From Phragmites australis (lineage: Eukaryota > Streptophyta > Magnoliopsida > Poales > Poaceae), in the NCBI RefSeq assembly GCF_958298935.1, contig NC_084943.1, positions 2,676,001-2,740,000 of the forward strand: 64,000 bases of DNA. Direction: 5' to 3'. Positions 12,101-21,806 of this stretch are shown in pieces. A model generated the notes under the pieces. It saw nothing but the letters and a program-made list of their open reading frames with translations. It ran no database searches and had not been told where the DNA came from. The first letter of the stretch is position 1; every line of letters begins with the position of its first letter. Both the position numbers and the translations under genes were made by a program.

Positions 12101-12516
12101 GGGTACCAGAAGACCGGAGCATTTTAAGCAAGATATTGAGATGAGAATTTACCAATATGGCCAACGAAGGCGGTGTCGACGAGAGCCGTGATGGGGTCCG
12201 CGGCGAGAGCGAGCACGGCGGGCGCGGCTATGGTCAGGATGTCTGCTGCAACCCCGTCGAGCCTGAACCACCCCAGAGCCGCAGGCCCCGCCGCCACAGA
12301 CGCCTCTTCGTCATCCTCCCTCCTCTCGGGCCTTGGCTCCCGCTCGGCCTCCTCCTCGACGACACCCTTGCCACCGCGACTGCATCGTTGGGGCTGCCAC
12401 CGAGGAGTAGCGCGGCGGCGACGGAAGAAGGTCACGCGAACGCGGTTGGGTCCTGGAGATGGGGCTGGGATAAGCGCGGCGGCTGTAGGCCTCGTCGGCG
12501 GCGAGGTCGCCGCCAT
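9154..12516 (-). CDS. DTX44: MATE efflux transporter, plastid type (DTX44/45-like)
   Basis: Twelve exons on the minus strand: 12516-12153, 11775-11629, 11543-11383, 11170-11035, 10854-10758, 10618-10518, 10320-10157, 10075-10004, 9897-9781, 9691-9596, 9496-9375 and 9205-9154. All introns are GT-AG, all phases close, and the product is 542 residues. MATE proteins export organic solutes or citrate in exchange for H+ or Na+. Residues 1-80 are Ser/Ala/Pro/Arg-rich like a transit peptide. The MATE core starts at DILTIAAPAVLALAADPI and DTAFVGHIGSAELAAVG, with later QGAFRGFLDTKTPLYA, NAILDAVLIFPLG, LKSGGLLIGR and ADGLYYGVSDFAYAAYS, ending GPWEIIMSKTE. This order fits the chloroplast DTX44-type clade. 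I chose the ATG at 12516; an upstream in-frame ATG at 12645 would add 43 residues. Substrate unknown. Confidence 0.93.
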
Positions 12517-12771
12517 GCGCGCGCGCGAGCGTGTGGTTACAGTGGCGCTGGCGTGTCGAGGAGAGGAGAGCGATGCGGGCCCTTGGGCTGGGCTGGGCCC
12601 ATGTACGACCGCTGTTTGAAATCTGGACCGTCGGTTATGCTTCAACGGCCAGGATATGCCTGTCTGGCTCTCCTACCACTCTGCTCCGACGCGCCGCACC
12701 GCACTCGACCTCAAAGCCGCCGCCGCCGCGCTCCGGTGGCCTCTTCCTTGGACGGCTCGGTGAGAGAGATT
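12517..12771. promoter_or_regulatory. shared bidirectional promoter (MATE / small membrane protein)
   Basis: The start codons of two divergently transcribed genes are only 255 bp apart. The interval holds clustered TGGGCT/TGGGCC words (about 12588-12601, GGGCTGGGCTGGGCCCATG), the TCP-bound site II motif common in plant housekeeping and organelle-protein promoters. No TATA box is evident for either direction. Shared control is an inference. Confidence 0.6.
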
Positions 12772-13553
12772 ATGAGGTTCGTGGGGTGGTACCTAAAGAT
12801 CGCGGCGGTGGGGGCCACGATAGGCGCCGCCATGGAACTCTTCATGATCCACACTGGCTTCTGTACGTCCCTCTTTCCCTGCTCATCATCCAACCCACCA
12901 CGCTCTTGTAGATTCCTTTCAGATTTCTAATAAACAGACTCAAATGAATCTTTTTTCTTCGCTTCGCTGGTCGCGCGGTCCCTTTTTCTTACGAAAAATC
13001 CCCATTTGATCCATGGGTACCTTTAGATGTCGCCCAATCAGATTGTAAAATTTTCAAGTGCAGCACTGCTACTCTCCTCCTAGGACCAATTGACATTCGC
13101 ATTTTGCCCCCATCCAAATTCAGTATCTAGATCTAGCCTTAACCAGTAGATGGTTTACCATGAGAGTAATGGGACTTAGTTGTATAAATCATTGGGAAGT
13201 TACACGGTTTCTCAAGGTTCCCAAAGTTGCGTCGAGCAACTAATAACTAACTAAATTGGACTGTTCATTGCGGCTTCTCTTAAACAGCAATCCAAGCATC
13301 CGATTTTTAGGTTGCCACTCAACTAGGTCAGAATATCTAGTACCATTCATCCTGCCAAGTTTGTTTGGTTTCTCTATTGTTCACTGCTGCATAGGATTGC
13401 CTCTTATATTTCTCTCTATGATTCTATACTACAGATGAGAAGGTAACTGTCTTGGAGTCAGAAAAACGAGCTTGGGAAAGCAGTCCAGAGGCCCAAGCTA
13501 TGAGAGAAGCCTTGAATCCATGGCGCAAGCATGATGACCAACAGGGGAAATAG
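12772..13553 (+). CDS. small single-pass membrane protein, two exons, function unknown
   Basis: Exons 12772-12862 and 13435-13553 are joined by a GT-AG intron (donor TGTACGT, acceptor CTACAG) that splits a Tyr codon. The product is 69 residues. The N-terminus MRFVGWYLKIAAVGATIGAAMELF carries one hydrophobic helix with a small-residue face (GATIGAA). A charged, probably helical tail follows: EKVTVLESEKRAWES and ALNPWRKHDDQQGK. The intron position, clean phase and ordinary codon use support a real gene. The short helix with a basic/acidic tail resembles small accessory subunits of organelle membrane complexes, but I do not recognise a named family. It shares its promoter with the MATE gene. Confidence 0.8.
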
Positions 13554-14389
13554 TCATGAGTTATGTGTCCTGTCTCCTGTCAAGTATTTGCATTCAAATC
13601 CTCCATTTGTAGACACTTGAATGAGGTAATATGAATGCAATTTTTTTGCATTGGTGAATAATTTGTCCTACTACTATGAAATTGTTGGATGGTAGCTTCC
13701 AGGAATGTTTAAAGGTTTATAGGCAACAATGCTAAATTGTAAATGTCCAGAGTGGCAACAGCGCTAAATTGTGTTGTATGTTATTTTAACAATTTAACTA
13801 CGAAGTTATAGGTTTAGAAAGGTGAAAGAGGTCTATTTCTTTGCATGATAATTTAATGCTCTATTTCTTTCTTGATTACAGCTTGTTGGAGTAGTCCATG
13901 TAGGTCATTATCCCAAAATTTAAATTTTTGTATCATTTTGAGCTATTCAGGTAACTCATTGCCCCCCTTGTTTGCCGTATCGATACCACCTTGACAAAGA
14001 TTGAAGACAACTTTTTTATTATTATTATTTTGGGCAGAAAGCTAACATGCTAGTCAGATTCATTCTCCGAACTCAGCATACTTTAAGTTGTTAGTTAAGC
14101 GGTGCTTAACAACAGTAAATTTGGAGGATTTTGCACACGACTCCGTTCAATCAGGAACAAAAAATCTTAACTGATTTCATGCAATTTTGGGCCGACTTGT
14201 TAGTATTAATGCCCTGTAAATGGAATACTGGTTCTGTACTTTGCATACCAGCTGATAATCTGATAACTTCCAATCCTCTTGATTCCTCTTGCAATGTTAT
14301 TTATTTCATGTGTTGTATCTAATCCAGTCCATCTAGAACTAAATCAAAATCTGTACAAGCAACAAGGAACTGATCAAGGAATTCCTCTG
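13554..14389. other. 3'UTR and intergenic spacer
   Basis: The first part is the 3'UTR of the small membrane-protein gene. The rest is AT-rich with only short random ORFs. No repeat boundary was recognised. Confidence 0.5.
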
Positions 14390-16030
14390 TCAACTCGAAA
14401 CTTGGTGAAGGTGCTTACAACTAGACCGACCAGCAGCAGTAGCGTAAGCTGGTCTTGCTCTTAAGAATAGAACTATGCTCGATGCTAACCCCAGCAATGT
14501 GATGCAACCCCACATGAAGAACATGGTCGAGTAGCGCTTCGCTCCCATGCACACCACCATGGTGTCAATAATGCCAGTGTGGCTATCCAGTACGGTCATC
14601 CTTCGACCATTTGCGTCGTATACCAGTGCAGCAATCTGGCCATAGAGGAGTGAACCCAGAGGGATATTGGTGATTAGTATGTTGTGGTTCACACCAATGC
14701 TATTCGGTCCAAAGAGCTCAGAGGTCACTGGCACTGCTTCAGCGAAGATGAACCCTGAGCTTAGGCCAATGAGTGCTGTTCCTGCTACCAGACTACCAGA
14801 GTGCTTCCATCTTGCAGTTTCCATATAAGGAAAAATGCCATTGGCATGGGCACCAATGCAGCTGTAAGCCACCCTGTCCGAGTAAATGACAGCTTCCTGT
14901 GTAAAAATTGCACATTTAATTAGTTAGGAGACCATTTGATGATGATTACAGTATATGTATGTATATAAAGTAAGACAGACCTGTGAAGGAAGTCAGGGAA
15001 TTCAGAGAGTAGGCGGCCGAAGGAGGAGCAGGAAGAGTAGACGGCAAGAAGCATGGTGAGTCGTGATTGCTGGTGCAACAGACTGCGCAATCTGCCCCAA
15101 GTTGTTGCTGTATACCAGGCCAGCAGTGGCACCACAGAAGTAGGCTGTGTATTAGAGCCAGAAGTCCACACACCGAATGAGCTTCTTTGCCCTATGCTCC
15201 TCACCAAGAGCCACCACTCGACCCTTCACCAGTATTGTTCCAGTGTTACTTGAACCCGGACGCGAGTGTCGTAATCTGACTCGGATTCAGGTGTCCAATT
15301 TGGTAAATAAAATTTGGGCACACGAAATATAATTCGGAATCCGACACGAGTGTCGGAATCTGACTCGGATTCGGGATGTCTGATTATGAAGAAAAAAAAT
15401 GGACACAGGTGTCAGGTAACACTGTCCGCCGCAAGAGCCCTGCAGCTGGTGTTGCACTGTCTTTTGCATCATGCCATCGGATTCCACCTGATGATCCTTA
15501 CTGAATAGGAGTGGCTTATGTGGATCATCATGGTTTAGTGGCGACACAGGGTCAGGACCGTGTGTATCCACATGTGAGCAACTGGAGGAGGCTGGGACTA
15601 TGAGAGGAAGGACGAGGAGGACCATGCCGCCTGTGAGGGTGACCCATGCAGTGGAGCTGGTTGTGGTGAAAGATCCAAATATCACTAGATATATGCCGGT
15701 GATGAATGCAAGGATGTAGAGGCCGAGGAAGACACGCCTGTCATGCTGTGGAGGTGGCTGTCATGAGGGTGGCAGAGGAGGATCGCTTTGAGTGCAAGAA
15801 GAGAGACGGCGAGAGGGAGGATATGGCATTGAGAAGGAGGTAGACAGCTGGAGAGAAGGGGGAAAGGGCATTTGCAAAGAGAGTGTCGAAGGCGGCACTC
15901 AGCCCATTGAAGCTTGTTGACAGGGAGATGGCAAGGGAGCGATTGCTTGCAGAGAAGCTGCGTATGCAGAGAACAAAGCAGACCGTGTGAACCAGCAGAT
16001 GCGGCACCTTGCGGTATACATGCATGCATT
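14390..16030 (-). pseudogene. NFD4-like MFS transporter (nodulin-like) pseudogene
   Basis: Minus-strand remnant of a plant major-facilitator protein of the nodulin-like/NFD4 group. Recognisable pieces in order: TVCFVLCIRSF and NRSLAISLSTSFNGLSAAFDTLF (near 15900), NAI/LPLAVSLLALKAILLCHP, a hydrophilic loop, GEEHRAKKLIRCVDFWL, then the C-terminal half to LRARPAYATAA. An 84-bp GT-AG intron (14897-14980) is kept, so it is not a processed copy. Damage: 5' end missing beyond about 16030; frameshifts near 15822, 15750 and 15080; a TAA at 15152-15154 inside VDFWL*YTAYF; a MITE at 15241-15424 within the exon; an 8-bp tandem duplication at 14785-14800. Upstream DNA is retroelement debris, so the missing first exon was probably lost by insertion or deletion. 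Confidence 0.85.
15241..15424. mobile_element. MITE, family 'CAGTGTTAC', copy 3 (in pseudogene exon)
   Basis: 184 bp with perfect 9-bp terminal inverted repeats CAGTGTTAC / GTAACACTG. Internally it has two copies of CGAGTGTCG-AATCTGACTCGGATTC and the word GACACAGGTGTC. It interrupts the coding sequence of the NFD4-like gene between GSCGG and TILVKGR, so the insertion point can be read directly from the host protein. It is non-coding. Confidence 0.75.
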
Positions 16031-16077
16031 TCGACAAAAGAAGACGTATGACACTCCTGGCTCTACTCTCATACATC

Positions 16078-16140
16078 AACATCTACCTAGTGTTTTTTTT
16101 TTTTTTTTTTTTTTTTTTTGGCGAGGAAACATCTACCTAG
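16078..16140 (-). mobile_element. tail-only retroposon insertion with 13-bp TSD
   Basis: The 13-mer AACATCTACCTAG occurs at 16078-16090 and again at 16128-16140. Between the copies are only 37 bp: TG, 27 T residues and GGCGAGGAA. Read on the minus strand this is a short 3' end followed by a poly(A) tail, flanked by a target-site duplication. It is what an extremely 5'-truncated LINE or trans-mobilised RNA leaves behind. Confidence 0.75.
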
Positions 16141-18713
16141 CTTGTTGAGGGAGTTCTGGACAGACGATATCACTCAGGTAATAGAAAACGAAAAATGAAA
16201 TTCTAACGGTCCCATTCTCGGAAAATAAAGTATGGAACACGGTTTTTCAAATGAAACATAACAAATCCATAGGACCTGACAGCTCCTCAGCGGAATTTAT
16301 TAGACATTCTAGGATATCACTAAAAATGATCTTATGGCAATGTTCCATGAATTGCACTATAAAAATTTAACACTACATAGGCCAAACTTCAGAGAAATTA
16401 CTCTCATACCAAAATTAAAAGACGCTTGCAGAATACAGCAATATAGGCCCATATATCTGCTGAACGTAAGCTTCAAAATCTTCACAAATGTGACAACTAA
16501 CTGTGTGAATAGTGTCATCGACAAAATAATTCGACCAACCCAAACTGAGTTCATACAGGACCGTAACATCCTAAAAGAAGTGGTCATTTTACATGAGACT
16601 ATGCGCGAATCCTATAGGAAAACGTTGAACGGGGTTCTTCTTAAAATAGATTTTGAGAAAGCATATGACAAAGTGAAGTGGCTATTTTTGCTATAGAGCC
16701 TACGTATGAAATGTTTCTCACATAAATGGTGCTTATGGGTAGAAACTTTTATTATTAGGGAAGTATGGCAGTTAAGGTCAATGAATAAACTGGTCGGTAT
16801 TTCCAAACAAAAAAAGTTTTATGACAAGGAGATCCACTTTCTCTGATTATGTTTAATATTGTCGTAGACATGTTAGAGAGAGCCAAAAGTGTTGGGAAAA
16901 TTGTAGGTATTGTGCCCCACCTGGTAGATAATGGGCTTTCAATTATTCAATATGTCGACGACACAATCTTTTTATGGACCATGACCTTGAAAAGCTGATA
17001 AACTTAAAGCTTTTGCTATGCGCCTTTGAACAACTATCTAGCCTAAAAATAAACTTTCACAAAAACGAATTGTTCTTCTTTGGCAAGGCAATGGATCATG
17101 TTGAGCAGTATACAGATATATTTGGATGCGCTAAGGGTGAGCTACCCCTGCGCTATCTAGGGATCCTGATACACTATCGTAAGCTAAGAAATAAAAACTA
17201 GAAAGGAGTAGAAGAACATGTTGAAAAAAGACTAAGCAACTGGAAGGGTAAATACTTAACATGGGGTGAGGGGGGGGGGGGCAGACTCGTCTTTCTTAAC
17301 TCGGTTCTGAACAGTCTTCCTGTATACATGATGTCCTTTTTCCTAATTCCAAGAGAGAGTTCTAAAAAGACTTGACTACTTTCGATCCAGGTTTTACTGG
17401 CAAAGTGATAGTCATAAAAAGAAATATCTCTTGGCTAAATGGAAAGTCTTATGCCAACCCAAAGAACAAGGGGGTTTAGGGATTCTGGACCTACACATCC
17501 AAAGCAATGCTCTTCTCTGCAAATGGTTGTACAAACTTCTCACTAAAAAGGGGATGTGGCAAGACCTCCTACAAAACAAATATCTTGGATCTAAACCACT
17601 TATCTAAGTGGAGGGAAAACCAGGTGATTCACATTTTTTGTCTGGCTTAAAGAAAGTAAAGCATACCCTATTCTAGTATGGCTCTTTTCATATTAAAGAT
17701 GGGTCGAAAATCAGATTTTGGGAAGACAGATGATTGGGCGATTTGTCGTTAAGAGACCAATACACAGAGCTATATAACATAGTTTGAAATAAGCAAGACA
17801 CGGTGACTACCGTTTTACTGTCTTTCCCACCAAGAATCACCTTCAGAAGGGACCTAATTGGCCCAGAAAAAATTATGTGAAATGATCTCCTTTCTCGCCT
17901 TACAAACATTGATTTGACAGAAGAACAAGATGAGTTTCAATGGAACTTAAACCAATCAGGAAGATTCTTTGTCAACTTACCCAATACAAATGAGATGAGC
18001 CCTCATTCATAGGGATCAACCTACCAAGTACAAACATATGTGAAAACTAAGAGTTCCATTAAAAACTAAGATCTTCCTTTGGTAATTACGCAAAGGTGTG
18101 CTACTGACAAAGGATAACCTCACTAAAACAAAATGGTAAGGCAATCAGAAGTGCTGCTTTTGTCACAAAGCGGAGACGATTAAGCATCGCTTCTTTGAGT
18201 GTTGTTTCGCTCGTTCCGCATGGTTTCTAGTACAGGTGGCAACAAATCTTTACCAACCACGAAGTGCACCAAACATGTTTGTAACTTGGCTATGTGGTCT
18301 TAGTAAAAATTTAAAAGCTAATATTCTAGTGATGATGACCTCCTTTTGTTTGTCGCTATGGTTGTGCAAGGATGACATTATCTTTAACAAAAGAAAAAAT
18401 GCTTCTCCTTTACGGGTTATTTTTACTTGTACGCATTGGCTCTGTATGTGGCCGGTGATGCAGCGATAAGAACATCATCAGTTTATTACATCTGGATGTG
18501 CATACTTGGAGCGAGCGGCCAAGGAGCTCTTTATCTGGTTTGGGTGGTGCTCTAATCTTCTCATTGAAGCTCAACCACCATAATCGACTCATTGAAGGCA
18601 TGTGCTCTTTTGTTATAGCTTTGTTCTTGTTTTATTTGTTCCTTTTGTTTGGCTATGTGTATTCTTATGCAGAAGCAGGGGTGAATTCTTGTGCGTTGTA
18701 TCATCTTGATATG
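16141..18713 (+). mobile_element. LINE (non-LTR retrotransposon) ORF2 remnant
   Basis: A decayed reverse transcriptase runs on the plus strand through several frames. Pieces in order: SENKVWNTVFQMKHNKS (about 16210-16265), IPKLKDACRIQQYRP and LLKIDFEKAYDKVKW (16400-16680), QYVDDTIF (the YxDD catalytic motif, about 16950), LKINFHKNELFFFGKA and LPLRYLGI (17045-17165), NSVLNSLPVYMMSFF, QGGLGILDLHIQSNALL (about 17470), and a C-terminal zinc-binding CFCHKAETIKHRFFEC (about 18155-18200). An LTR-like sequence starts at 18714, and no poly(A) tail is left. There are many frameshifts and stops, including a GGGGGGGGGG run near 17271-17281. Family typical of grass L1-type LINEs. Confidence 0.9.
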
Positions 18714-19788
18714 TGTAGTGAAAATAACCCTATTAGGTTATGATTGTGATTGTGATGATTAATGACAACATAGTCAATGAGACTAATATGTTTGTCAAGA
18801 ATATATGTTAGTAGGTCTCATGGATGAAATACACGAAGAAGCCACCGCAGCCGGGATAAAGTTTGATTGAATTGAAAAAAGTCCAAGAGAAATTGTTCTC
18901 ACCGGAAGGTCCGGCGCTGGAAGAATTGCACTCACCGGAGCATTATGTCCAGAGGCAGTTTGCCTCACCGGATGATCCGGTGATAAGGAATATACACGCT
19001 GGAGCAATTCTGTCAGAAGGAGTCAGAGTGGATTGCACTCACCGGAAGGTCCGGCGATCAGAAGAGATGCACACTGGACTATTTCTTGCAGAGAAGAATC
19101 TAAGCACAGAAGATCAAAGATCAACTCACAAGATAGTTCAGTAATAAAGTGATGCACACCAGAGGCTTCACCGGAGTATTTAACAGAAGGTGTGGAAAAC
19201 CCAGAAAAGAAGAAGTTCTACACACCGGAAGGTTTGGTGATGAATACAGTGCACACTGGAGACTTCACTGGAGCATTTAACAGAGTGTGTAGAAAACCCA
19301 AAAAAGAAGAAGTTCTACACACTGGAAGGTCTGGTGATGAAGACAGTGCACACCGGAGTATTTTGTGCAGAGAAGAAGTTTGGCGCGGTCTGACTTAGGA
19401 TAACTCACCGGATAGTTCGGTGATGAAGATGATGTATACACCGGAGTATCCGGTGTTTAGAAGAACTCTGAGTGGAGTTCCAACAGCTAGTTTCTGGGAA
19501 TGTACACACCGGATGGTCCGGTGCTTGTATCTCTGTTAACGTCGGATCATCCGGTATTCACAAAATATGTGAGCTGTTGGGATAACGGCTAGTCCGCGGG
19601 GTTGAGGCTATAAATACTCCTCCACTCATTCATTTGAAGATGTTGGAGTCCAGAGAAACCCTTGTACACATAAGAAGATATCCAAGCCATCCAAGAGCAT
19701 TAAGTGTTCATCCAAAGCAATTAAGCACACTATTAGCAAGTGATTAGCAAGTTCAATATGGAGATGTGTGTGGAAAATGACTGAATTG
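18714..19788 (+). mobile_element. LTR-like sequence, Copia type, copy 2
   Basis: Opens TGTAGTGAAAATAACCC like the sequence at 1326. It is longer than copy 1 because the block with CACCGGA.../...TCCGGTG and GATGAAGA words is repeated more often (about 18899-19540), including near-duplicate segments at about 19190-19255 and 19270-19335. A CTATAAATACTCC motif lies at 19609-19621. It abuts the LINE at its 5' side and is cut at about 19789 by another retroposon's A tail. Confidence 0.5.
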
Positions 19789-20000
19789 TTTTTTTTTCCG
19801 AAATGAACCTGCATGAGAACTGATTATTATATTAATAAGGAGAAGCAAAATTAACAACGAAAAAACAAAAGATATCCGGCCGAGACGCCGGTCAGACAAA
19901 ACACAAGCCTACTCTCCTGAAAAGAGGCATCCTAAGCGCCACGCCCCACATATGTCCAAGATCTACCTCTCTTTGATCATCTGTGCTATTTGAAGAGTGG
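19789..20000 (-). mobile_element. 5'-truncated LINE 3' end with poly(A)
   Basis: On the minus strand the segment reads ...TTTTGCTTCTCCTTATTAATATAATAATCAG...CATTTCGGAAAAAAAAA, the usual 3'UTR style of grass LINEs, ending in a short A tail at 19797-19789. No ORF2 sequence remains. The inner boundary near 20000 is approximate. Confidence 0.5.
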
Positions 20001-20394
20001 GTCATTCCATATTACAGAAAATGTCCATATTGTGGGCTGCTAAGTATGGAGGTCTCAACCTAGACATGGTGTCTATCGGTGAGGCCCAGCCCAACACCTA
20101 ATGGTAGGGCCTACCTGCCGACCCTTTCCCTGGCATTGCCTATCACCTCCCTCTCCCTCTTCTCTGCTCTCATTAATAGCGACGGCGACGGCGACCTAGG
20201 CTCCGAAAAGCGGTGAAGGACAGTAGCTTCCCAAGTTGCGACGGGAATCCAGCTGTTCGCGCAGCCATGGAGGTGTCAACGGGTTGCTAGTGCACTTGGC
20301 GATGGCGTCGAGCTCCCTCTGCAGTGGGTGGTGTATGCTGCTCCGTGCGGGGAGCTCGCTTGGAGCAGTTGAGCTCATAGTGGCTCAGTGATCC

Positions 20395-20760
20395 CAACCC
20401 TTAAAGCTGGCCAATTGGGTCGGCCCGGCCCAAGGCCTGCCACTGTAGGCACGGAAAATCCTGAACATAGCTGAGTAAGGTTGGCATGGCACGCGGAGAT
20501 GGGTCATGCCTGGGCCAAGGCCGCAGCATGCCGTTCAGTCATGACACGACCCAACTAAGATGGGCTGGCACTGGCACCACCTGGCCCGACACGTGAGCGG
20601 CCCGGCGAGGCACGCCGAGGCACGGCCTGCCTGGCATGCTCGGCCCGACTCAGAGCCGTTGGCATGTGGGGCTGGCCCGGCTAGGCACTGGTGGTACGCG
20701 CAAGTTAACGGGTTGAATGGGTTGTGCCAGGCCCATTTAACAATTTATTTTTAAAATTTC
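20395..20760 (+). mobile_element. hAT element 5' subterminal region
   Basis: Very GC-rich DNA dense in GGCCCGGC, GCACGGC and CCCGGC words in both orientations. It is matched by the reverse-oriented GC-rich stretch at about 38826-39064. Such subterminal binding-site arrays flank plant hAT transposons. The left end lies near 20395-20400 (TTAAAGCTGGCCAATTGGG). The right-hand end reads CCATTTGGACAGGACTACCAGCCCTTA. The termini are degenerate and no 8-bp target duplication was confirmed. Confidence 0.5.
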
Positions 20761-21124
20761 TAGCCGTTTTATGACCGTTTGGGCTCAAAAAAATCAAAAA
20801 AATTGCAAAAAACATAAGTTTTTACTATAAATAGAGCACCATCCTACCCTCCCATTCCACAGTAGAAACAACATTTGCTCTCTTATTTTGTCCTCTCATT
20901 CTTGTCTTAAAGTTCTTAAGAATTTACAATAATTTGGCAAAATTAGTTTGAATTGTTGCTAAAAAAATCTGAGAAATTTCAACACTGTCATCCTGCTGTC
21001 TTGAAGAAATCTTGGTGATTTTTTGCATTGATGTTCTTTCTTTTTTCTTCCATTTTTTGTTTTATTATTTGATTATTTCTAACTCTAAATATTTGAATTT
21101 TTTTAGTATCATTAAACATTGATC

Positions 21125-21544
21125 ATGGACATCGGTAATCCTGATCATGATGATATTACATCGATCATGGTTTTTTTTCTTCAAGGACTCTCAGGGAACT
21201 ACGACCCCTTTGATAGGAGTGTTGCAGATGAAGAAGGACCCGACGATGAACCTCCAGCTAGTTCACATGCAGCAACACCTTCATCGTCAGGCTCAACAAG
21301 TGCACACACGTTAGCAAGCACCGGCTCTAAAAGATCAAGAGGCACTACTTCCAAAGTTTGGCAAGACTTCGAAAGGATCTACAGAGAGGAAGATGCGGTA
21401 AGTGTCAGGTATGCTAGGTGTTATATTTGCAAACATGAATTATCTGCAAAGTCCTCAAGCGGAATGAGACACTTAAAGAGGCACGCCATAATTTGCAAGC
21501 GAAAAAGTGAAGTAGCCATGAAGCAGATGATGCTACAGTACAAC
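21125..21544 (+). pseudogene. hAT transposase, N-terminal part with BED zinc finger
   Basis: An open frame starts at ATG 21125 and reads to the retrotransposon insertion point (140 codons). A Ser/Thr/Ala-rich segment is followed by a BED-type DNA-binding finger: SKVWQDFERIY, then CYICKHELSAKSSSGMRHL with C-x2-C and H-x3-H. The frame then ends at the gypsy LTR at 21545. It resumes at 36165: removing the LTR element and one ACAAC copy gives a continuous reading ...LQYN|LNGFVRH. So this is one transposase gene split by the insertion. Confidence 0.85.
21540..21544. repeat. target-site duplication, left copy (ACAAC)
   Basis: Five bases ACAAC directly precede the TGTCGG start of the 5' LTR. The same five follow the CCGACA end of the 3' LTR. 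Five bp is the usual integrase footprint of Ty3/gypsy elements. Confidence 0.95.
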
Positions 21545-21806
21545 TGTCGGCGTATCAGGAATCGGGGGTCCCTGAGTCCCGAGACCAGGCCGGCCGGCCA
21601 CCACGTGTCACCATCCCGCGAGGTCCCTCCTGCAGGATGAAGAAAATCTAAGTACCGGGAAGAAGGTGCTCGGGGCCACAGCCTCTGGTCCCCGAGCACC
21701 CCAGTTCCTCGATGACCCGCAGAGTCTAAGTACCGGGAAGAAAGTGTTCGGGGAGGTGCCCGTTCGCCCCCGAATGCCATAGTTCCCCGATGGGCCGAAC
21801 AGAGAA

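Noticed and set aside
12157..12930. 257-codon plus-strand ORF over the MATE first exon
   Set aside because: It is antisense to the well-supported MATE exon 1 and the shared promoter, is GC-driven, has no motif, and overlaps the start of the small membrane-protein gene in another frame.
14390..16030. Functional NFD4-like transporter gene
   Set aside because: Missing 5' end, in-frame TAA, several frameshifts and a MITE within an exon rule out an intact product.
21545..21640. Continuation of the hAT ORF into the LTR as a fusion protein
   Set aside because: The frame stays open for about 30 codons by chance; the TSD and the resumed frame at 36165 show it is interrupted transposase.
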